DNA from: Parvimonas micra
GTDB taxonomy: Bacteria; Bacillota; Clostridia; Tissierellales; Peptoniphilaceae
Reading direction: 5' to 3'
Length of the DNA: 64,000 nt
NCBI RefSeq assembly: GCF_021300775.1
Contig: NZ_JAJTJP010000003.1
Location: forward strand, 248,001-312,000
How positions within the stretch are numbered: position 1 is the first letter of the stretch; every line of letters begins with the position of its first letter. The position numbers were made by a program, and so were the translations under genes. Of this stretch, positions 1-9,438 are shown in pieces. The notes beneath the pieces are model-generated. The model had not been told where the DNA came from, ran no database searches, and worked only from the letters and a program-made list of their open reading frames with translations.

Positions 1-55
1 TATCGTAGATACATTGGGTACCCAGAAACCTTGTTGTTTCACAATAAAAACAAAA
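1..55. other. Left edge, no assignable gene
   Basis: No gene can be supported here. On the minus strand a GTG at about position 42 opens a frame that runs off the edge, but it has no Shine-Dalgarno and lies in the T-rich tail of the brnQ terminator. The string TTTTTATTGTGAAACAA (minus strand) found here recurs just behind the tuf terminator near 1757-1773. Confidence 0.4.
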
Positions 56-96
56 ATATAAAAAAAGCAAAGACAAAAATTATACTTTGTCTTTGC
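56..96 (-). terminator. Intrinsic terminator of brnQ
   Basis: Perfect 11-bp stem (67-77 with 86-96) followed, reading on the minus strand, by a T-rich run at 56-66. It lies about 35 bp past the brnQ stop. Confidence 0.85.
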
Positions 97-100
97 TCTG

Positions 101-128
101 AGCAACAATGTAAATTGTTGCTTTTATT
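101..128 (+). terminator. Intrinsic terminator, plus strand
   Basis: AGCAACAAT (101-109) pairs with ATTGTTGCT (114-122) around a GTAA loop and is followed by TTTTATTTT on the plus strand. It would stop transcripts entering from the left and also adds a hairpin behind brnQ. Confidence 0.6.
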
Positions 129-1547
129 TTATTCTTTATCTTTAATTTCATCATATAGATTCTTAATTGCTTTTCTTATAACTTCAGATTTTGGCTCGTC
201 CATTTTTTCTGATATATAGTAAAGCATTCCAACATCTTCATCATGTAGAGTGATTCTTGTATTTAATACCTTTGGTACATCAATATGTTCCCCTTTATTT
301 TTTTCAAATATAGCAATCACTGTAAATACAATTATTGAAGGAATCAAATAACCAAAACTCAAAGAACTTAATGGTAATAATTTTATAAATTCAAAAATTC
401 CAAAAGAATCATTTAACACTGTCATTAAACCAATAACAAGTGATAAAATTGCAGCATATTTTATTGCCTTTTCACAAGTAAATCTCTTTCTAAAAACACT
501 TGTTAAAATTAATATGATTATTGGTGGATATAAAGTAAATAAAAGTGGAACTGCCAATTGTATTATCGCATCTATTCCTAAACATGAGAAAACAAAACTT
601 GCAAAGCAAACAATCATAACCCATATCTTATAAGATATCTTTGGAACTAATTCTGATAGATATTCAGCAACACCACCTGTAAGTGCAACAGAAGTTGTAA
701 GACAAGCTAAAATTACAATAACTGATAGCATTAAAATTCCTGAACGTCCAAATAATAAATTAGTAAAATGAAGTAATATAACTGTTCCGTTTTTTGCACC
801 CTCAACATTTAATCTTGAACTTGCCCCCAAAAAGCAAAGACCTCCATAAACAATACTTAAACAAATAAAAGCTATAATGGAAGAAGATAATATTACCTTT
901 TTTTCTCTTTCTTTTTTAATTTTATAGAAAATTAAAGCATTTATTATTACCGCATTAAATAGTCCTGCACCAAGTCCATCAAGAGTTTGGAAGCCATTTA
1001 CAAATGATTCATACATTACTTTTTGTAAATCTTCCCCAGGTTGAATTTTTCCTACTGGAGAAATTATTCCAGTGATAATCATTATAATTAAAAATACTAA
1101 AAGTGTTGGAGTTAAATATCTTCCTATAAAATCTACAATTTTTTCAGATTTAATACAGATTAAATATGTTATAATGAAAAAGATTGCAGTTGTTATAATA
1201 AGGTTATGAAAACCAAAGTTTTTAACTCCTAAATCATATGTTATAGCACCTGTTCTAGGTATTGCAACTAAAGGTCCTATACATAATGAAATACAAACTA
1301 AAATTATTGTTCCTAAATATTTTCCTAAAGGTTTAACAAAGTCAGTAATTCCCCCAGAACAAAATACAGTATATAGTGATACCATTGCTAAAAGTCCATC
1401 AGCAGCCATATACAAAAGAAATGCAATTGGCCAATAAGAACCAGAATTATATCCTAAAAATGTTGGAAATATCAAGTTTCCAGCACCAAAGAACATTGCA
1501 AATAAGCTAAAGCCTATTACAAATATTATTCTTACTTCTTTTTTCAT
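129..1547 (-). CDS. brnQ: BrnQ-type branched-chain amino acid carrier with C-terminal RHH-like domain
   Basis: Sodium-coupled carrier for leucine, isoleucine and valine in the cytoplasmic membrane. The 472-residue product starts MKKEVRIIF and carries the family's FFGAGNLIFPTFLG motif in the first membrane segment, followed by about a dozen hydrophobic segments. I chose ATG at 1547 because AGGAGGGA sits directly upstream; the frame is open 25 codons further, but without a ribosome site. The usual carrier ends near residue 425. Here residues 428-472 form an extra cytoplasmic module (TRITLHDEDV...SEVIRKAIKNL) with the strand-helix-helix pattern of CopG/Arc DNA-binding proteins. The gene is monocistronic, with its own promoter and terminator. 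The transporter assignment is firm; the RHH reading is by pattern only. Confidence 0.9.
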   Translation of the reverse strand: MKKEVRIIFVIGFSLFAMFFGAGNLIFPTFLGYNSGSYWPIAFLLYMAADGLLAMVSLYTVFCSGGITDFVKPLGKYLGTIILVCISLCIGPLVAIPRTGAITYDLGVKNFGFHNLIITTAIFFIITYLICIKSEKIVDFIGRYLTPTLLVFLIIMIITGIISPVGKIQPGEDLQKVMYESFVNGFQTLDGLGAGLFNAVIINALIFYKIKKEREKKVILSSSIIAFICLSIVYGGLCFLGASSRLNVEGAKNGTVILLHFTNLLFGRSGILMLSVIVILACLTTSVALTGGVAEYLSELVPKISYKIWVMIVCFASFVFSCLGIDAIIQLAVPLLFTLYPPIIILILTSVFRKRFTCEKAIKYAAILSLVIGLMTVLNDSFGIFEFIKLLPLSSLSFGYLIPSIIVFTVIAIFEKNKGEHIDVPKVLNTRITLHDEDVGMLYYISEKMDEPKSEVIRKAIKNLYDEIKDKE

Positions 1548-1583
1548 ATTCCCTCCTAAAATAAAAAAACGATTTCTAATGTA

Positions 1584-1612
1584 ATAGTACCATAAAAAAT
1601 AAAAACATGCAA
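1584..1612 (-). promoter_or_regulatory. Sigma-A-type promoter of brnQ
   Basis: On the minus strand TTGCAT (1607-1612), a 17-bp spacer and TACTAT (1584-1589), about 35 bp before the start codon. Confidence 0.75.
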
Positions 1613-1768
1613 GGTATGGCAATTGAAAAATTTATCTTTATATTTTCTAATTTATTTTATAATTTGAAGTATATAAAACTAAAAATAAATAAAGTTTATT
1701 GTATTAAAAATTTTATACAAATATAAGGTTTACATAAAATTTTTATCATTAATCAAATTGTTTCACAA

Positions 1769-1797
1769 TAAAAAAGGGAACTTTGCAGTTCCCTTTT
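1769..1797 (-). terminator. Terminator of the str operon (after tuf)
   Basis: AAGGGAACT (1774-1782) pairs with AGTTCCCTT (1787-1795), followed on the minus strand by a run of T. Confidence 0.9.
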
Positions 1798-1813
1798 AAA
1801 ATCATAATTATAA

Positions 1814-3007
1814 TTATGCTAAAATCTTAGTAACAACGCCTGAACCTACTGTTCTTCCGCCTTCTCTGATGGCAAATCTTAAACCTTCATCAATAGCGAT
1901 TGGAGTGATTAATTCGATTATGAATTTAGCGTTATCTCCTGGCATAACCATTTCTACGCCATCTTCTAATTGGATGTTACCAGTTACGTCAGTTGTTCTG
2001 AAGTAGAATTGTGGTCTATATCCTGAGAAGAATGGAGTATGTCTTCCACCTTCTTCTTTAGTTAATACGTAAACTTCTGATTCGAATTTAGTATGTGGAT
2101 TGATTGTTCCTGGTTTAGAAAGAACTTGTCCTCTTTGGATTTCATTTCTTTGAACACCTCTTAATAATAGACCTACGTTATCTCCAGCAGCTGCTTCGTC
2201 TAACATCTTCTTGAACATTTCAACACCAGTTACAACAACTGTTCTTCTTTCAGTAGTTAAACCTACTAATTCAACGTTATCTTGAACTTTTACTTTACCT
2301 TTTTCTACTCTACCTGTAGCAACAGTTCCTCTACCTGTGATTGAGAATACGTCTTCTACTGGCATTAAGAATGGGTTATCAATATCTCTAACTGGTTCTG
2401 GGATATATGCGTCAACTTCTTCCATTAATTTAACGATTTTATCTCCCCATACTCCATCTGGATCTTCAAGAGCTTTTAAAGCTGAACCAACTACGATTGG
2501 AGTGTTATCTCCATCATATTCATATTCACTTAATAATTCTCTAACTTCCATTTCAACAAGTTCGATTAATTCTGGATCATCAACTTGATCTTCTTTGTTT
2601 AAGAAAACAGCAATTTTTGGAACGCCTACTTGTCTTGCAAGTAAGATATGTTCTCTTGTTTGAGGCATTGGACCATCAGCAGCACTTACTACTAAGATAG
2701 CTCCGTCCATTTGAGCAGCACCAGTGATCATGTTCTTTACATAGTCAGCGTGTCCTGGGCAGTCAACGTGTGCATAGTGTCTGTTTGCTGTTTCGTATTC
2801 AACGTGAGAAGTTGAAATAGTGATTCCTCTTTCTCTTTCTTCTGGAGCTTTGTCGATGTTTGCATAATCAACGAATTCACCAGTACCAAATCTTTTATTT
2901 AATACTAAAGTGATAGCTGCAGTTAAAGTAGTTTTACCATGGTCAACGTGACCGATAGTTCCGATATTAACGTGTGGTTTAGTTCTTTCAAATTTTTGCT
3001 TAGCCAT
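1814..3007 (-). CDS. tuf: Elongation factor Tu
   Basis: GTPase that carries aminoacyl-tRNA to the ribosomal A site. The 397-residue length is standard. Visible motifs: P-loop GHVDHGKT at residues 19-26, the GITI switch region, DCPGH for G3 and NKED for G4, then the two beta-barrel domains ending in GSGVVTKI. The ATG at 3007 follows AGGAGG. It is the last gene of the rpsL-rpsG-fusA-tuf operon, 20 bp behind fusA, and is followed by a strong terminator. Confidence 0.99.
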   Translation of the reverse strand: MAKQKFERTKPHVNIGTIGHVDHGKTTLTAAITLVLNKRFGTGEFVDYANIDKAPEERERGITISTSHVEYETANRHYAHVDCPGHADYVKNMITGAAQMDGAILVVSAADGPMPQTREHILLARQVGVPKIAVFLNKEDQVDDPELIELVEMEVRELLSEYEYDGDNTPIVVGSALKALEDPDGVWGDKIVKLMEEVDAYIPEPVRDIDNPFLMPVEDVFSITGRGTVATGRVEKGKVKVQDNVELVGLTTERRTVVVTGVEMFKKMLDEAAAGDNVGLLLRGVQRNEIQRGQVLSKPGTINPHTKFESEVYVLTKEEGGRHTPFFSGYRPQFYFRTTDVTGNIQLEDGVEMVMPGDNAKFIIELITPIAIDEGLRFAIREGGRTVGSGVVTKILA

Positions 3008-3027
3008 TTTACTAAAATCCTCCTAAT

Positions 3028-5103
3028 CTATTTTTTTGCTCTCTCTCCAATTACTTTATCAGCAATTGCTTGAGGCACTTTTTCATAATGATCGAATTGC
3101 ATTGAATATGTTGCACGACCTTGAGTATTACTTCTTAAGTCAGTTGCATATCCAAACATTTCTGCTAAAGGTATAAATGCATCAAGTACATGAACACCAT
3201 TCTTTGGATTCATACCTTGGATTCTACCTCTTCTTGATGAAACGTCTCCCATTACATCTCCTAAATATTCATCTGGAGTTGTAATTTCAACTTTCATCAT
3301 TGGTTCTAATAGAACCGGAGCAGCTTTTGATACTGCTTGTCTAAATGCCATTGAACCAGCAATCTTGAATGCCATTTCAGATGAGTCAACTTCGTGGTAT
3401 GAACCATCATATAAAGTAACTTTAACATCTAAAACTGGATATCCAGCTAGTACCCCAGCTTGAGTCGCTTCTTCAATACCTTTTTGAACAGGTCCGATAT
3501 ATTCTTTTGGAATAGCTCCACCTACGATATTATTTACAAACTCAAAGCCTTTACCAGCTTCTTGAGGTTCAATTTTAATTTTACAGTGTCCGTATTGTCC
3601 ACTACCACCAGATTGTCTGATGTATTTTCCTTCAGCTTCTGCACCTTGAGAAATTGATTCTCTGTAAGAAACTTGTGGATTACCTATATTAGCTTCTACT
3701 TTGAATTCTCTTAAAAGTCTATCTACGATGATTTCTAAGTGTAATTCACCCATACCTGAAATAATTGTTTGACCAGTTTCTTCATCAGTATAAGTTCTGA
3801 AAGTAGGATCTTCTTCAGCTAATTTGTGTAAAGCTATACTCATTTTTTCTTGAGATGCTTTTGTTTTTGGTTCTATTGCAACAGAAATAACTGGTTCTGG
3901 GAATTCCATTTTTTCAAGAATTACATGGCTATTCATATCACAAAGAGTATCTCCAGTTGTAGTATCTTTAAGACCTACCGCTGCAGCGATGTCTCCAGCT
4001 GAAACACTATCAACTTCTTCTCTCTTGTTAGCATGCATCATAAGAATTCTACCAATTCTTTCTTTTTTGCCTTTTGTTGAGTTATATACATAAGAACCTG
4101 ATTCTAAAGTTCCTGAGTATACTCTGAAATATGCAAGCTTTCCAACAAATGGGTCAGCAACAATTTTAAATGCTAATGCTGAGAAAGGTTCATCATCTGA
4201 TGCATGTCTTTCTACTGCTTGTTCATTATCATCAACACCTTCAATTGCAGGAATGTCTAATGGTGATGGCATGTAATCTACGATAGCATTTAATAAAGGT
4301 TGAACCCCTTTGTTCTTATAAGCTGATCCACAAAGTACTGGGTTTATTGATAGACTAATAGTAGCTCTTCTAATAGCTTCTCTTAATTCAGATGGAGAAA
4401 TTGCATCTCCTTCTAAATATTTTTCCATAATAAACTCATCTGTTTCAGCTAATGCTTCCAATAAGTTTTGACGATATTCTTCGGCTTTATCTTTGTAAGC
4501 ATCTGGAATATCAGTTTCGTCTATATCTGTACCTAAGTCATTTTTATAAATAATAGCGTGCATTGAAACTAAGTCAATTACTCCTACAAATTCTGATTCA
4601 GCTCCAATAGGAATTTGAACAGGTACTGGATTAGCTTTTAACTTATCCTTAATAGTTTCGATAGAGTCATAGTAGTTAGCTCCAGTAGCATCCATTTTAT
4701 TTATAAAGCAAATACGTGGTACGCCATATTTGTCTGCTTGTCTCCAAACAGTTTCTGATTGTGGTTCTACACCGCTCTTTGCATCAAAAAGTGCAACTGA
4801 GCCGTCAAGAACTCTTAAAGATCTTTCAACTTCTACAGTAAAGTCAACGTGTCCTGGAGTGTCAATGATGTTAATTCTTGTATCATTCCATACACATGTA
4901 GTAGCAGCTGAACAAATAGTGATACCTCTTTCTTTTTCTTGCTCCATCCAGTCCATTTGTGCAGCACCTTCATGAGTATCACCTATTTTGTGGATCTTTC
5001 CTGTATAATAAAGCATTCTTTCAGTTACTGTTGTTTTACCAGCATCGATATGCGCCATTATACCAATATTTCTTGTGTTTTCAAGTGAATATTGTCTTAC
5101 CAC
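3028..5103 (-). CDS. fusA: Elongation factor G
   Basis: GTPase that drives ribosomal translocation and, with RRF, ribosome recycling. 691 residues, normal for EF-G. The G domain has AHIDAGKT at residues 17-24, RGITI, DTPGH and NKMD, followed by domains II to V. The start is GTG (5101-5103) with AAAGGGG upstream; a nearby ATG at 5111 is out of frame and closes after four codons. It lies between rpsG and tuf in the conserved str order. Confidence 0.99.
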   Translation of the reverse strand: MVRQYSLENTRNIGIMAHIDAGKTTVTERMLYYTGKIHKIGDTHEGAAQMDWMEQEKERGITICSAATTCVWNDTRINIIDTPGHVDFTVEVERSLRVLDGSVALFDAKSGVEPQSETVWRQADKYGVPRICFINKMDATGANYYDSIETIKDKLKANPVPVQIPIGAESEFVGVIDLVSMHAIIYKNDLGTDIDETDIPDAYKDKAEEYRQNLLEALAETDEFIMEKYLEGDAISPSELREAIRRATISLSINPVLCGSAYKNKGVQPLLNAIVDYMPSPLDIPAIEGVDDNEQAVERHASDDEPFSALAFKIVADPFVGKLAYFRVYSGTLESGSYVYNSTKGKKERIGRILMMHANKREEVDSVSAGDIAAAVGLKDTTTGDTLCDMNSHVILEKMEFPEPVISVAIEPKTKASQEKMSIALHKLAEEDPTFRTYTDEETGQTIISGMGELHLEIIVDRLLREFKVEANIGNPQVSYRESISQGAEAEGKYIRQSGGSGQYGHCKIKIEPQEAGKGFEFVNNIVGGAIPKEYIGPVQKGIEEATQAGVLAGYPVLDVKVTLYDGSYHEVDSSEMAFKIAGSMAFRQAVSKAAPVLLEPMMKVEITTPDEYLGDVMGDVSSRRGRIQGMNPKNGVHVLDAFIPLAEMFGYATDLRSNTQGRATYSMQFDHYEKVPQAIADKVIGERAKK

Positions 5104-5142
5104 AATAGCATTTCCCCTTTCCTTTTAAATAAAAATCCTATA

Positions 5143-5613
5143 TTAGAATCCATAATGTGCAAAAGCCTTGTTAGCTTCAGCCATCTTATGAGTGTCTTCT
5201 CTCTTCTTAACACTTGATCCAGTGTTATTAACAGCATCAAGAATTTCTTTAGCAAGTCTTTCTTTCATAGTTTTTTCTCCTCTATTTCTAGAGTAAGTTA
5301 CTAACCATCTTAAACCTAAAGTTTGTCTTCTTTCAGGTCTAACTTGAATAGGCACTTGGTATGTTGCCCCACCTATACGTCTTGCTTTAATTTCTAAAAC
5401 AGGCATGATATTTTCTAAAGCTTTTCTGAAAACTTCAGTTGGTTCTTCGCCAGTTTTTTCTTTTACGATTTCAAATGCACCGTAAACTATTGCTTGAGCA
5501 GTTCCTTTTTTTCCGTCAAGCATGATGTTGTTTATAAGTTTAGTAACAACCACATCTCCGTAAATTGGATCTGGCATTACCTCTCTCTTTGGAACATGTC
5601 CTTTTCTTGGCAC
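5143..5613 (-). CDS. rpsG: 30S ribosomal protein S7
   Basis: Primary 16S rRNA-binding protein of the small-subunit head. 156 residues with the typical [10 protein letters not shown] start, [11 protein letters not shown] and RGEKTM motifs. The start codon is GTG with GGAGGG upstream. A 131-bp spacer separates it from rpsL, longer than the other spacers of this operon. In E. coli S7 represses its own operon by binding the S12-S7 spacer; whether that happens here is inference. Confidence 0.98.
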   Translation of the reverse strand: MPRKGHVPKREVMPDPIYGDVVVTKLINNIMLDGKKGTAQAIVYGAFEIVKEKTGEEPTEVFRKALENIMPVLEIKARRIGGATYQVPIQVRPERRQTLGLRWLVTYSRNRGEKTMKERLAKEILDAVNNTGSSVKKREDTHKMAEANKAFAHYGF

Positions 5614-5744
5614 CTTTCTTCCCTCCTTACTATATTAGTAGTATCACTGGTACTCAGCGATTTTTCTTTGCTGATAAGCACACAAATGTATGTATTATAA
5701 AGTTAAACTCTTATTAATAAAACATTTCTGCCACATCAGTTTAA
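5614..5744 (-). promoter_or_regulatory. rpsL-rpsG intercistronic spacer
   Basis: On the transcript a short TCAGC/GCTGA stem can form around an A-rich loop near 5659-5675, and a TATAAT box lies at 5694-5699 without a good -35. It could hold the S7 autoregulatory site known from enterobacteria, an internal promoter, or neither. Confidence 0.3.
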
Positions 5745-6155
5745 TTATTTAGGTCTTTTAGCTCCGTATTTAGATCTTCCTTGTTTTCTGTTAGCTACCC
5801 CAGCAGTATCTAATGTACCTCTGATAATGTGGTATCTAACCCCTGGAAGGTCCTTTACTCTTCCCCCTCTAATAAGCACAACGCTGTGTTCTTGAAGGTT
5901 ATGACCTATACCTGGAATATAAGCTGCAACTTCCATTCCGTTTGTTAATCTAACCCTTGCAACCTTACGTAACGCTGAGTTAGGTTTCTTAGGAGTTACA
6001 GTTCTTACAGCTGTACATACACCTCTTTTTTGTGGTGATTCACTAGCAGTACTTCTCTTTTTAAGTGTATTAAAATTGAAACTTAATGCTGGTGCTTTTG
6101 ATTTAGTTACAGCTTTTTGTCTTCCTTGTTTAATTAACTGGTTAATAGTTGGCAT
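5745..6155 (-). CDS. rpsL: 30S ribosomal protein S12
   Basis: Decoding-centre protein of the 30S subunit. 136 residues, MPTINQLIK start. The loop [11 protein letters not shown] and the [12 protein letters not shown] segment keep the lysines whose mutation gives streptomycin resistance in other bacteria, so this copy has the sensitive-type residues. ATG at 6155 follows AAGGAGGTG. First gene of the str operon. Confidence 0.98.
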   Translation of the reverse strand: MPTINQLIKQGRQKAVTKSKAPALSFNFNTLKKRSTASESPQKRGVCTAVRTVTPKKPNSALRKVARVRLTNGMEVAAYIPGIGHNLQEHSVVLIRGGRVKDLPGVRYHIIRGTLDTAGVANRKQGRSKYGAKRPK

Positions 6156-6220
6156 TTCTTCACCTCCTTAATTATTTTCTAAAAATGCACATAACTATAC
6201 ATTATTAAATGTACCTACAT

Positions 6221-6249
6221 ATTTTATCATTTATATATACAAAAGTCAA
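6221..6249 (-). promoter_or_regulatory. str operon promoter
   Basis: TTGACT (6244-6249), 17-bp spacer, TAAAAT (6221-6226) with an extended -10 TGA. About 70 bp of leader precedes rpsL. Confidence 0.85.
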
Positions 6250-6283
6250 CATTTTTATGGCTATTTTTTAGAAAATTCAAAAA

Positions 6284-6316
6284 AAGAAAAAGAGATTTTT
6301 TTCAAAAAAATCTCCT
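6284..6316 (-). terminator. Terminator after the lipase-like gene
   Basis: Hairpin of GGAGATTTTTTT with AAAAAAATCTC followed by T-rich sequence on the minus strand, about 30 bp past the stop at 6345. Confidence 0.7.
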
Positions 6317-6344
6317 TAAATAATTATTTTCTATTCTAATTTTA

Positions 6345-7472
6345 TTATTCCAATTTTCCTTTTATTAAAATCGAACTAATATCTGATAATATAGGTTTAA
6401 ACAAAGTCATTATTTCTGAAAAACTCAATTCGTTCTCATGTTTTGTATATTCCTTTGTAAGATTTGTAAATCTTTTTAAAAATCCTTTTGGCGTAGTAGG
6501 AATATCTTCTCCAAACACTTCACTTCCACTTTCCATCATAAATAGCGACATTCTATAATACATAAATTTGCTATCTTCAATTTCCATATTTGTATTATAA
6601 TATTCAAATAGTTTCTCGAAGTTTTTCATAATATCACTTTGTTCAGTAACTTCATTTAAAATTAATATTCCATTTTCGTTTTTAAACATTGAATAAGGAG
6701 AATGAAAACCTCCAAATCTATGTTTAAGTTTAGATTGTCTGTCATCATCATTTCCAATATTAGTTGTAGATTTAATAAATATTTTATTTGCTATAGAGAA
6801 TAAAAGAATATTTACATAGTCATATTCGTTACAAATATTAAAGATTTTATGCCTGTTGTTTTCTATTTCTTTATTGTATTTCTTTAAAAATATACTATTA
6901 AAGCCTTGTCCATCAAAGGAATATACTCTTTCAAGTTTTGACATATTTCCTCTTAAAACACCTATATATTGTGATTTATTTCCACCTTTAGAATGGCCAG
7001 AAACATATACTTTTTTAACATCTTTAAATTTTTCAACAATTTCATCAAAATAGCTTAAAGCCATCCTTTGTTGTTTTGTGTCAGAAATGTTATAAGTTCC
7101 TTCCACGTTATCTTTCCACTCAAAATCTCCTGCAGTACCTTTGTAAACAATAATCAAATTATCTTGATACAAAAATGTTACATTTACAACTCTATCACTT
7201 CCTGAAATATTTCCATAGACAGAATTATCCACATCTACTATTTTAATTTTTTCATATAATTCTTTATTCTTCTTAATTGTATTTATAATAATAGAAAACT
7301 CATCTTCGTTTATTTCTGCTGGAAAAATTCCTAAAGAGTTTTTTTTGCATTCTAATAAATCTGAAATTTCAAACAAGCTTTTACCGACTATATTTTCAGC
7401 AAAATTATCTTTTTCAAAACTACTAACATATATTATACAATTTAATATTAAAAATGTATCAAGACCAAACAT
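6345..7472 (-). CDS. Mbeg1/DUF2974-type alpha/beta hydrolase-like protein
   Basis: 375 residues without a signal peptide. The key feature is VYVSGHSKGGNKSQY (Ser161 in GHSKGG), the nucleophile-elbow signature of lipase-like alpha/beta hydrolases, preceded by a YKGTAGDFEWKDN segment typical of the DUF2974/Mbeg1-like family. The substrate is unknown. ATG at 7472 follows AGGAGG, which overlaps the TAG stop of the upstream nitroreductase gene, so the two are probably translationally coupled. Confidence 0.75.
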   Translation of the reverse strand: MFGLDTFLILNCIIYVSSFEKDNFAENIVGKSLFEISDLLECKKNSLGIFPAEINEDEFSIIINTIKKNKELYEKIKIVDVDNSVYGNISGSDRVVNVTFLYQDNLIIVYKGTAGDFEWKDNVEGTYNISDTKQQRMALSYFDEIVEKFKDVKKVYVSGHSKGGNKSQYIGVLRGNMSKLERVYSFDGQGFNSIFLKKYNKEIENNRHKIFNICNEYDYVNILLFSIANKIFIKSTTNIGNDDDRQSKLKHRFGGFHSPYSMFKNENGILILNEVTEQSDIMKNFEKLFEYYNTNMEIEDSKFMYYRMSLFMMESGSEVFGEDIPTTPKGFLKRFTNLTKEYTKHENELSFSEIMTLFKPILSDISSILIKGKLE

Positions 7473-7480
7473 ATTTCCTC

Positions 7481-8152
7481 CTAATATTCAAAACAATAAT
7501 GTTTTTTACCAGCTCCTAATTCAAAATGGCATTTAATTATCCCCAAATCGACCTTTGTGTAAAAACCAATTTTTGAATTTATCTCAACTTTATCATTCTT
7601 TAAACTAATTATATATCTTTGCTGATTCAATGCAGTTGGAGCAAGCAAGGCAAATTTAACACCTCTTAAAAACCAATCTGGCATTTCTACGTCACTTATA
7701 GCAACAGAAGAAACACTTTTAAGCTTTCTAACCTTACCATTTGTTTCGCCGTATCCTATGGCAATAACACATATAAGTTTTTCGTCTTTTTCTATTTTGT
7801 ATCTACTATTTTTTTTACTGTAAGTTCCACCAACCCAACAGGTGTTGAGTCCTAGACTTTGTGCTTTTAAAACTAGCTTTTCTCCAAAATATCCAATTTT
7901 TTCATCAAGATTATCACATTTTTTTCCAATCAAAGCAATATAATTTTTAACATTTTTAAATCTACCAAAATCTGCTAAAATGCTTTTTCCAAAAGCATCA
8001 GGCTCATTTGTTATAAATTGAATATTCAAATTAGCTAAACTATTATATTCTTCTATATCTAAATTAATTTCATCAATCAAATTTTGTTCTATATCTTTTT
8101 TTGTATATGCTCTTACAGAATGTCTTTGTTCTATAATTTGTTCAAAATCCAT
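7481..8152 (-). CDS. Nitroreductase-family protein
   Basis: 223 residues resembling the TM1586-type nitroreductases: an FMN-binding N-terminus IIEQRHSVRAYTKKDI, a GLNTCWVGG segment, CVIAIGYGE and LLAPTALNQQ near the C-terminus. Such proteins reduce nitro or quinone compounds with NAD(P)H; the real substrate cannot be told. ATG at 8152 follows AGGAGA. It is probably cotranscribed with the hydrolase-like gene downstream. Confidence 0.8.
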   Translation of the reverse strand: MDFEQIIEQRHSVRAYTKKDIEQNLIDEINLDIEEYNSLANLNIQFITNEPDAFGKSILADFGRFKNVKNYIALIGKKCDNLDEKIGYFGEKLVLKAQSLGLNTCWVGGTYSKKNSRYKIEKDEKLICVIAIGYGETNGKVRKLKSVSSVAISDVEMPDWFLRGVKFALLAPTALNQQRYIISLKNDKVEINSKIGFYTKVDLGIIKCHFELGAGKKHYCFEY

Positions 8153-8169
8153 AATATCTCCTATAAAAC

Positions 8170-8192
8170 AAAAGGGCTTAATACCCTTAAAA
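8170..8192 (-). terminator. Weak terminator-like hairpin
   Basis: AAGGG/CCCTT hairpin with a short T-rich tail between the small MurT-like ORF and the nitroreductase gene. It is weak and may allow read-through. Confidence 0.4.
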
Positions 8193-8214
8193 TACTACTT
8201 ATTTTCAGTTTATC

Positions 8215-8397
8215 CTAAACTCTTGTTACCATTTCAATTTTAGATAAATCTTTAATTTTATCTAAATTTTTATATAAATTTTCTAAATTCAAAGCAATTT
8301 TCACAGGCAAAGAACTACATGGAGTAAATTTTTTACCTAAATGATATACGAATTTCCCACAAATTATTGCTAATGTATATTTCAAGATGCCCCCCAT
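8215..8397 (-). CDS. Small MurT-N-terminus-like protein
   Basis: About 60 residues (MGGILKYTLAIICGKFVYHL...). The string LGKKFT..SSLPVKIALNL resembles the first 40 residues of MurT-type Mur ligases (helix, then LPGKIAL), but the ATPase and ligase domains are absent. A strong promoter ends about 25 bp upstream. No Shine-Dalgarno precedes ATG 8397, and an in-frame TTG at 8406 or 8385 could also serve. It may be a truncated murT relic still transcribed, or a small membrane protein. Confidence 0.45.
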   Translation of the reverse strand: MGGILKYTLAIICGKFVYHLGKKFTPCSSLPVKIALNLENLYKNLDKIKDLSKIEMVTRV

Positions 8398-8421
8398 TGA
8401 AACCAATTATTCTTATTCCTT

Positions 8422-8450
8422 ATACTAGCATACAGAGTAGTAAAAGTCAA
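8422..8450 (-). promoter_or_regulatory. Promoter of the small MurT-like ORF
   Basis: TTGACT (8445-8450), 17-bp spacer, TAGTAT (8422-8427) with an extended TGC. Close to consensus. Confidence 0.8.
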
Positions 8451-8470
8451 TAAAAATGATTTTTTTCAAA

Positions 8471-8495
8471 TAAAAAAAGAAGTCATAAGACTTCT
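8471..8495 (-). terminator. Terminator of the arcB-arcC-DMT operon
   Basis: AGAAGTC (8478-8484) and GACTTCT (8489-8495) with a four-base loop, then TTTTTT on the minus strand. It overlaps the last codons and stop of the transporter gene. Confidence 0.85.
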
Positions 8496-9429
8496 AAATT
8501 TTATTTTCTACTTCTTCAGTTTTCTTTTTAAATAAGAAAGATAATTTTGTTTCTGAAATTATTATAGCAATAAAAATTAAAACAAAACCAATAACTGATT
8601 TAACAGTTAAACTTTCTATTCCAAGAGCTACTGGTAATGCAACACCAAAGATTGACTCACAACCTAAAATGATAGCAGCACTACTTGGATCTGTATATTT
8701 TTGTCCTAAATTTTGTAATAATAAAGCAACTGCTGTACACATTACAGAAAGATATAATACTTCAAGCATTGGTCTTAAAGTAATTTGCATTCCAGCATTA
8801 TTTTCAAAAGCAAATGTAGTTATCCAAGATAAAACACCAGCAACTAAAAATTGCATTATTGTTAGAACAAATGGATCTTTTCCAACTCCTAATTTTGTAA
8901 CCATAACGATATGAGATGCAAATAAAAGTCCACTTAAAAGCGCAAGTGCATCTCCATAAATTGCAGTTATACTTGAATTAAAAATTGAACCACTCTCTCC
9001 TGCCATAGCAATAAAAAAGATTCCTATAATACAGAATATCGCTGCAGATACATTGAATTTATCAGGTCTAACTTTGTTTGTAATCCAATATAAAAATGGC
9101 ACGATTACACAATAAGATGCTGACAAAAATCCGCTACGTCCTGGAGTTGTGAATGTAACTCCAAGAGTTTGACTAGAATATGCAACAAATAAAAATACCC
9201 CAATAATAGCACCAGCTACTAACTCTTTTTTTTCTGCTTTAAATAACTTTTTATGAAAAATTACTGCAAGGATAATTCCTGCTATAGTAAATCTTATACC
9301 TAATAGAAAATTAGGTTTAAATACATCAGCTGCACTCTTAACTACTGTAAGGGATGTTCCCCATAAAATAGCTACAATAAAAAGAGCGATTTTAGCTAAA
9401 AAACTAGTTCTATGTGAAATATTATTCAA
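8494..9429 (-). CDS. DMT/EamA-family transporter
   Basis: 311 residues with about ten hydrophobic segments in two EamA repeats (ILWGTSLTVVK in the first; QNLGQKYTDPSSAAIILGCESIFG in the second, the typical family signature). Such proteins usually export metabolites or amino acids across the cytoplasmic membrane. The start is TTG at 9429 with GGAGGA eight bases upstream. It follows arcC by nine bases in the same operon, the place where arginine-ornithine antiporters often sit, so an ornithine, citrulline or related substrate is a reasonable guess. Confidence 0.85.
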   Translation of the reverse strand: MNNISHRTSFLAKIALFIVAILWGTSLTVVKSAADVFKPNFLLGIRFTIAGIILAVIFHKKLFKAEKKELVAGAIIGVFLFVAYSSQTLGVTFTTPGRSGFLSASYCVIVPFLYWITNKVRPDKFNVSAAIFCIIGIFFIAMAGESGSIFNSSITAIYGDALALLSGLLFASHIVMVTKLGVGKDPFVLTIMQFLVAGVLSWITTFAFENNAGMQITLRPMLEVLYLSVMCTAVALLLQNLGQKYTDPSSAAIILGCESIFGVALPVALGIESLTVKSVIGFVLIFIAIIISETKLSFLFKKKTEEVENKI

Positions 9430-9438
9430 ATCGTCCTC

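Noticed and set aside
31-219. Plus-strand frame at the left edge
   Set aside because: It crosses two terminators and the end of brnQ on the other strand and has no ribosome site.
2337-2588. Plus-strand frames inside tuf, fusA, arcC, the LRR gene and other long genes
   Set aside because: They are shadows of well-supported genes on the other strand, with no ribosome sites or recognisable products.
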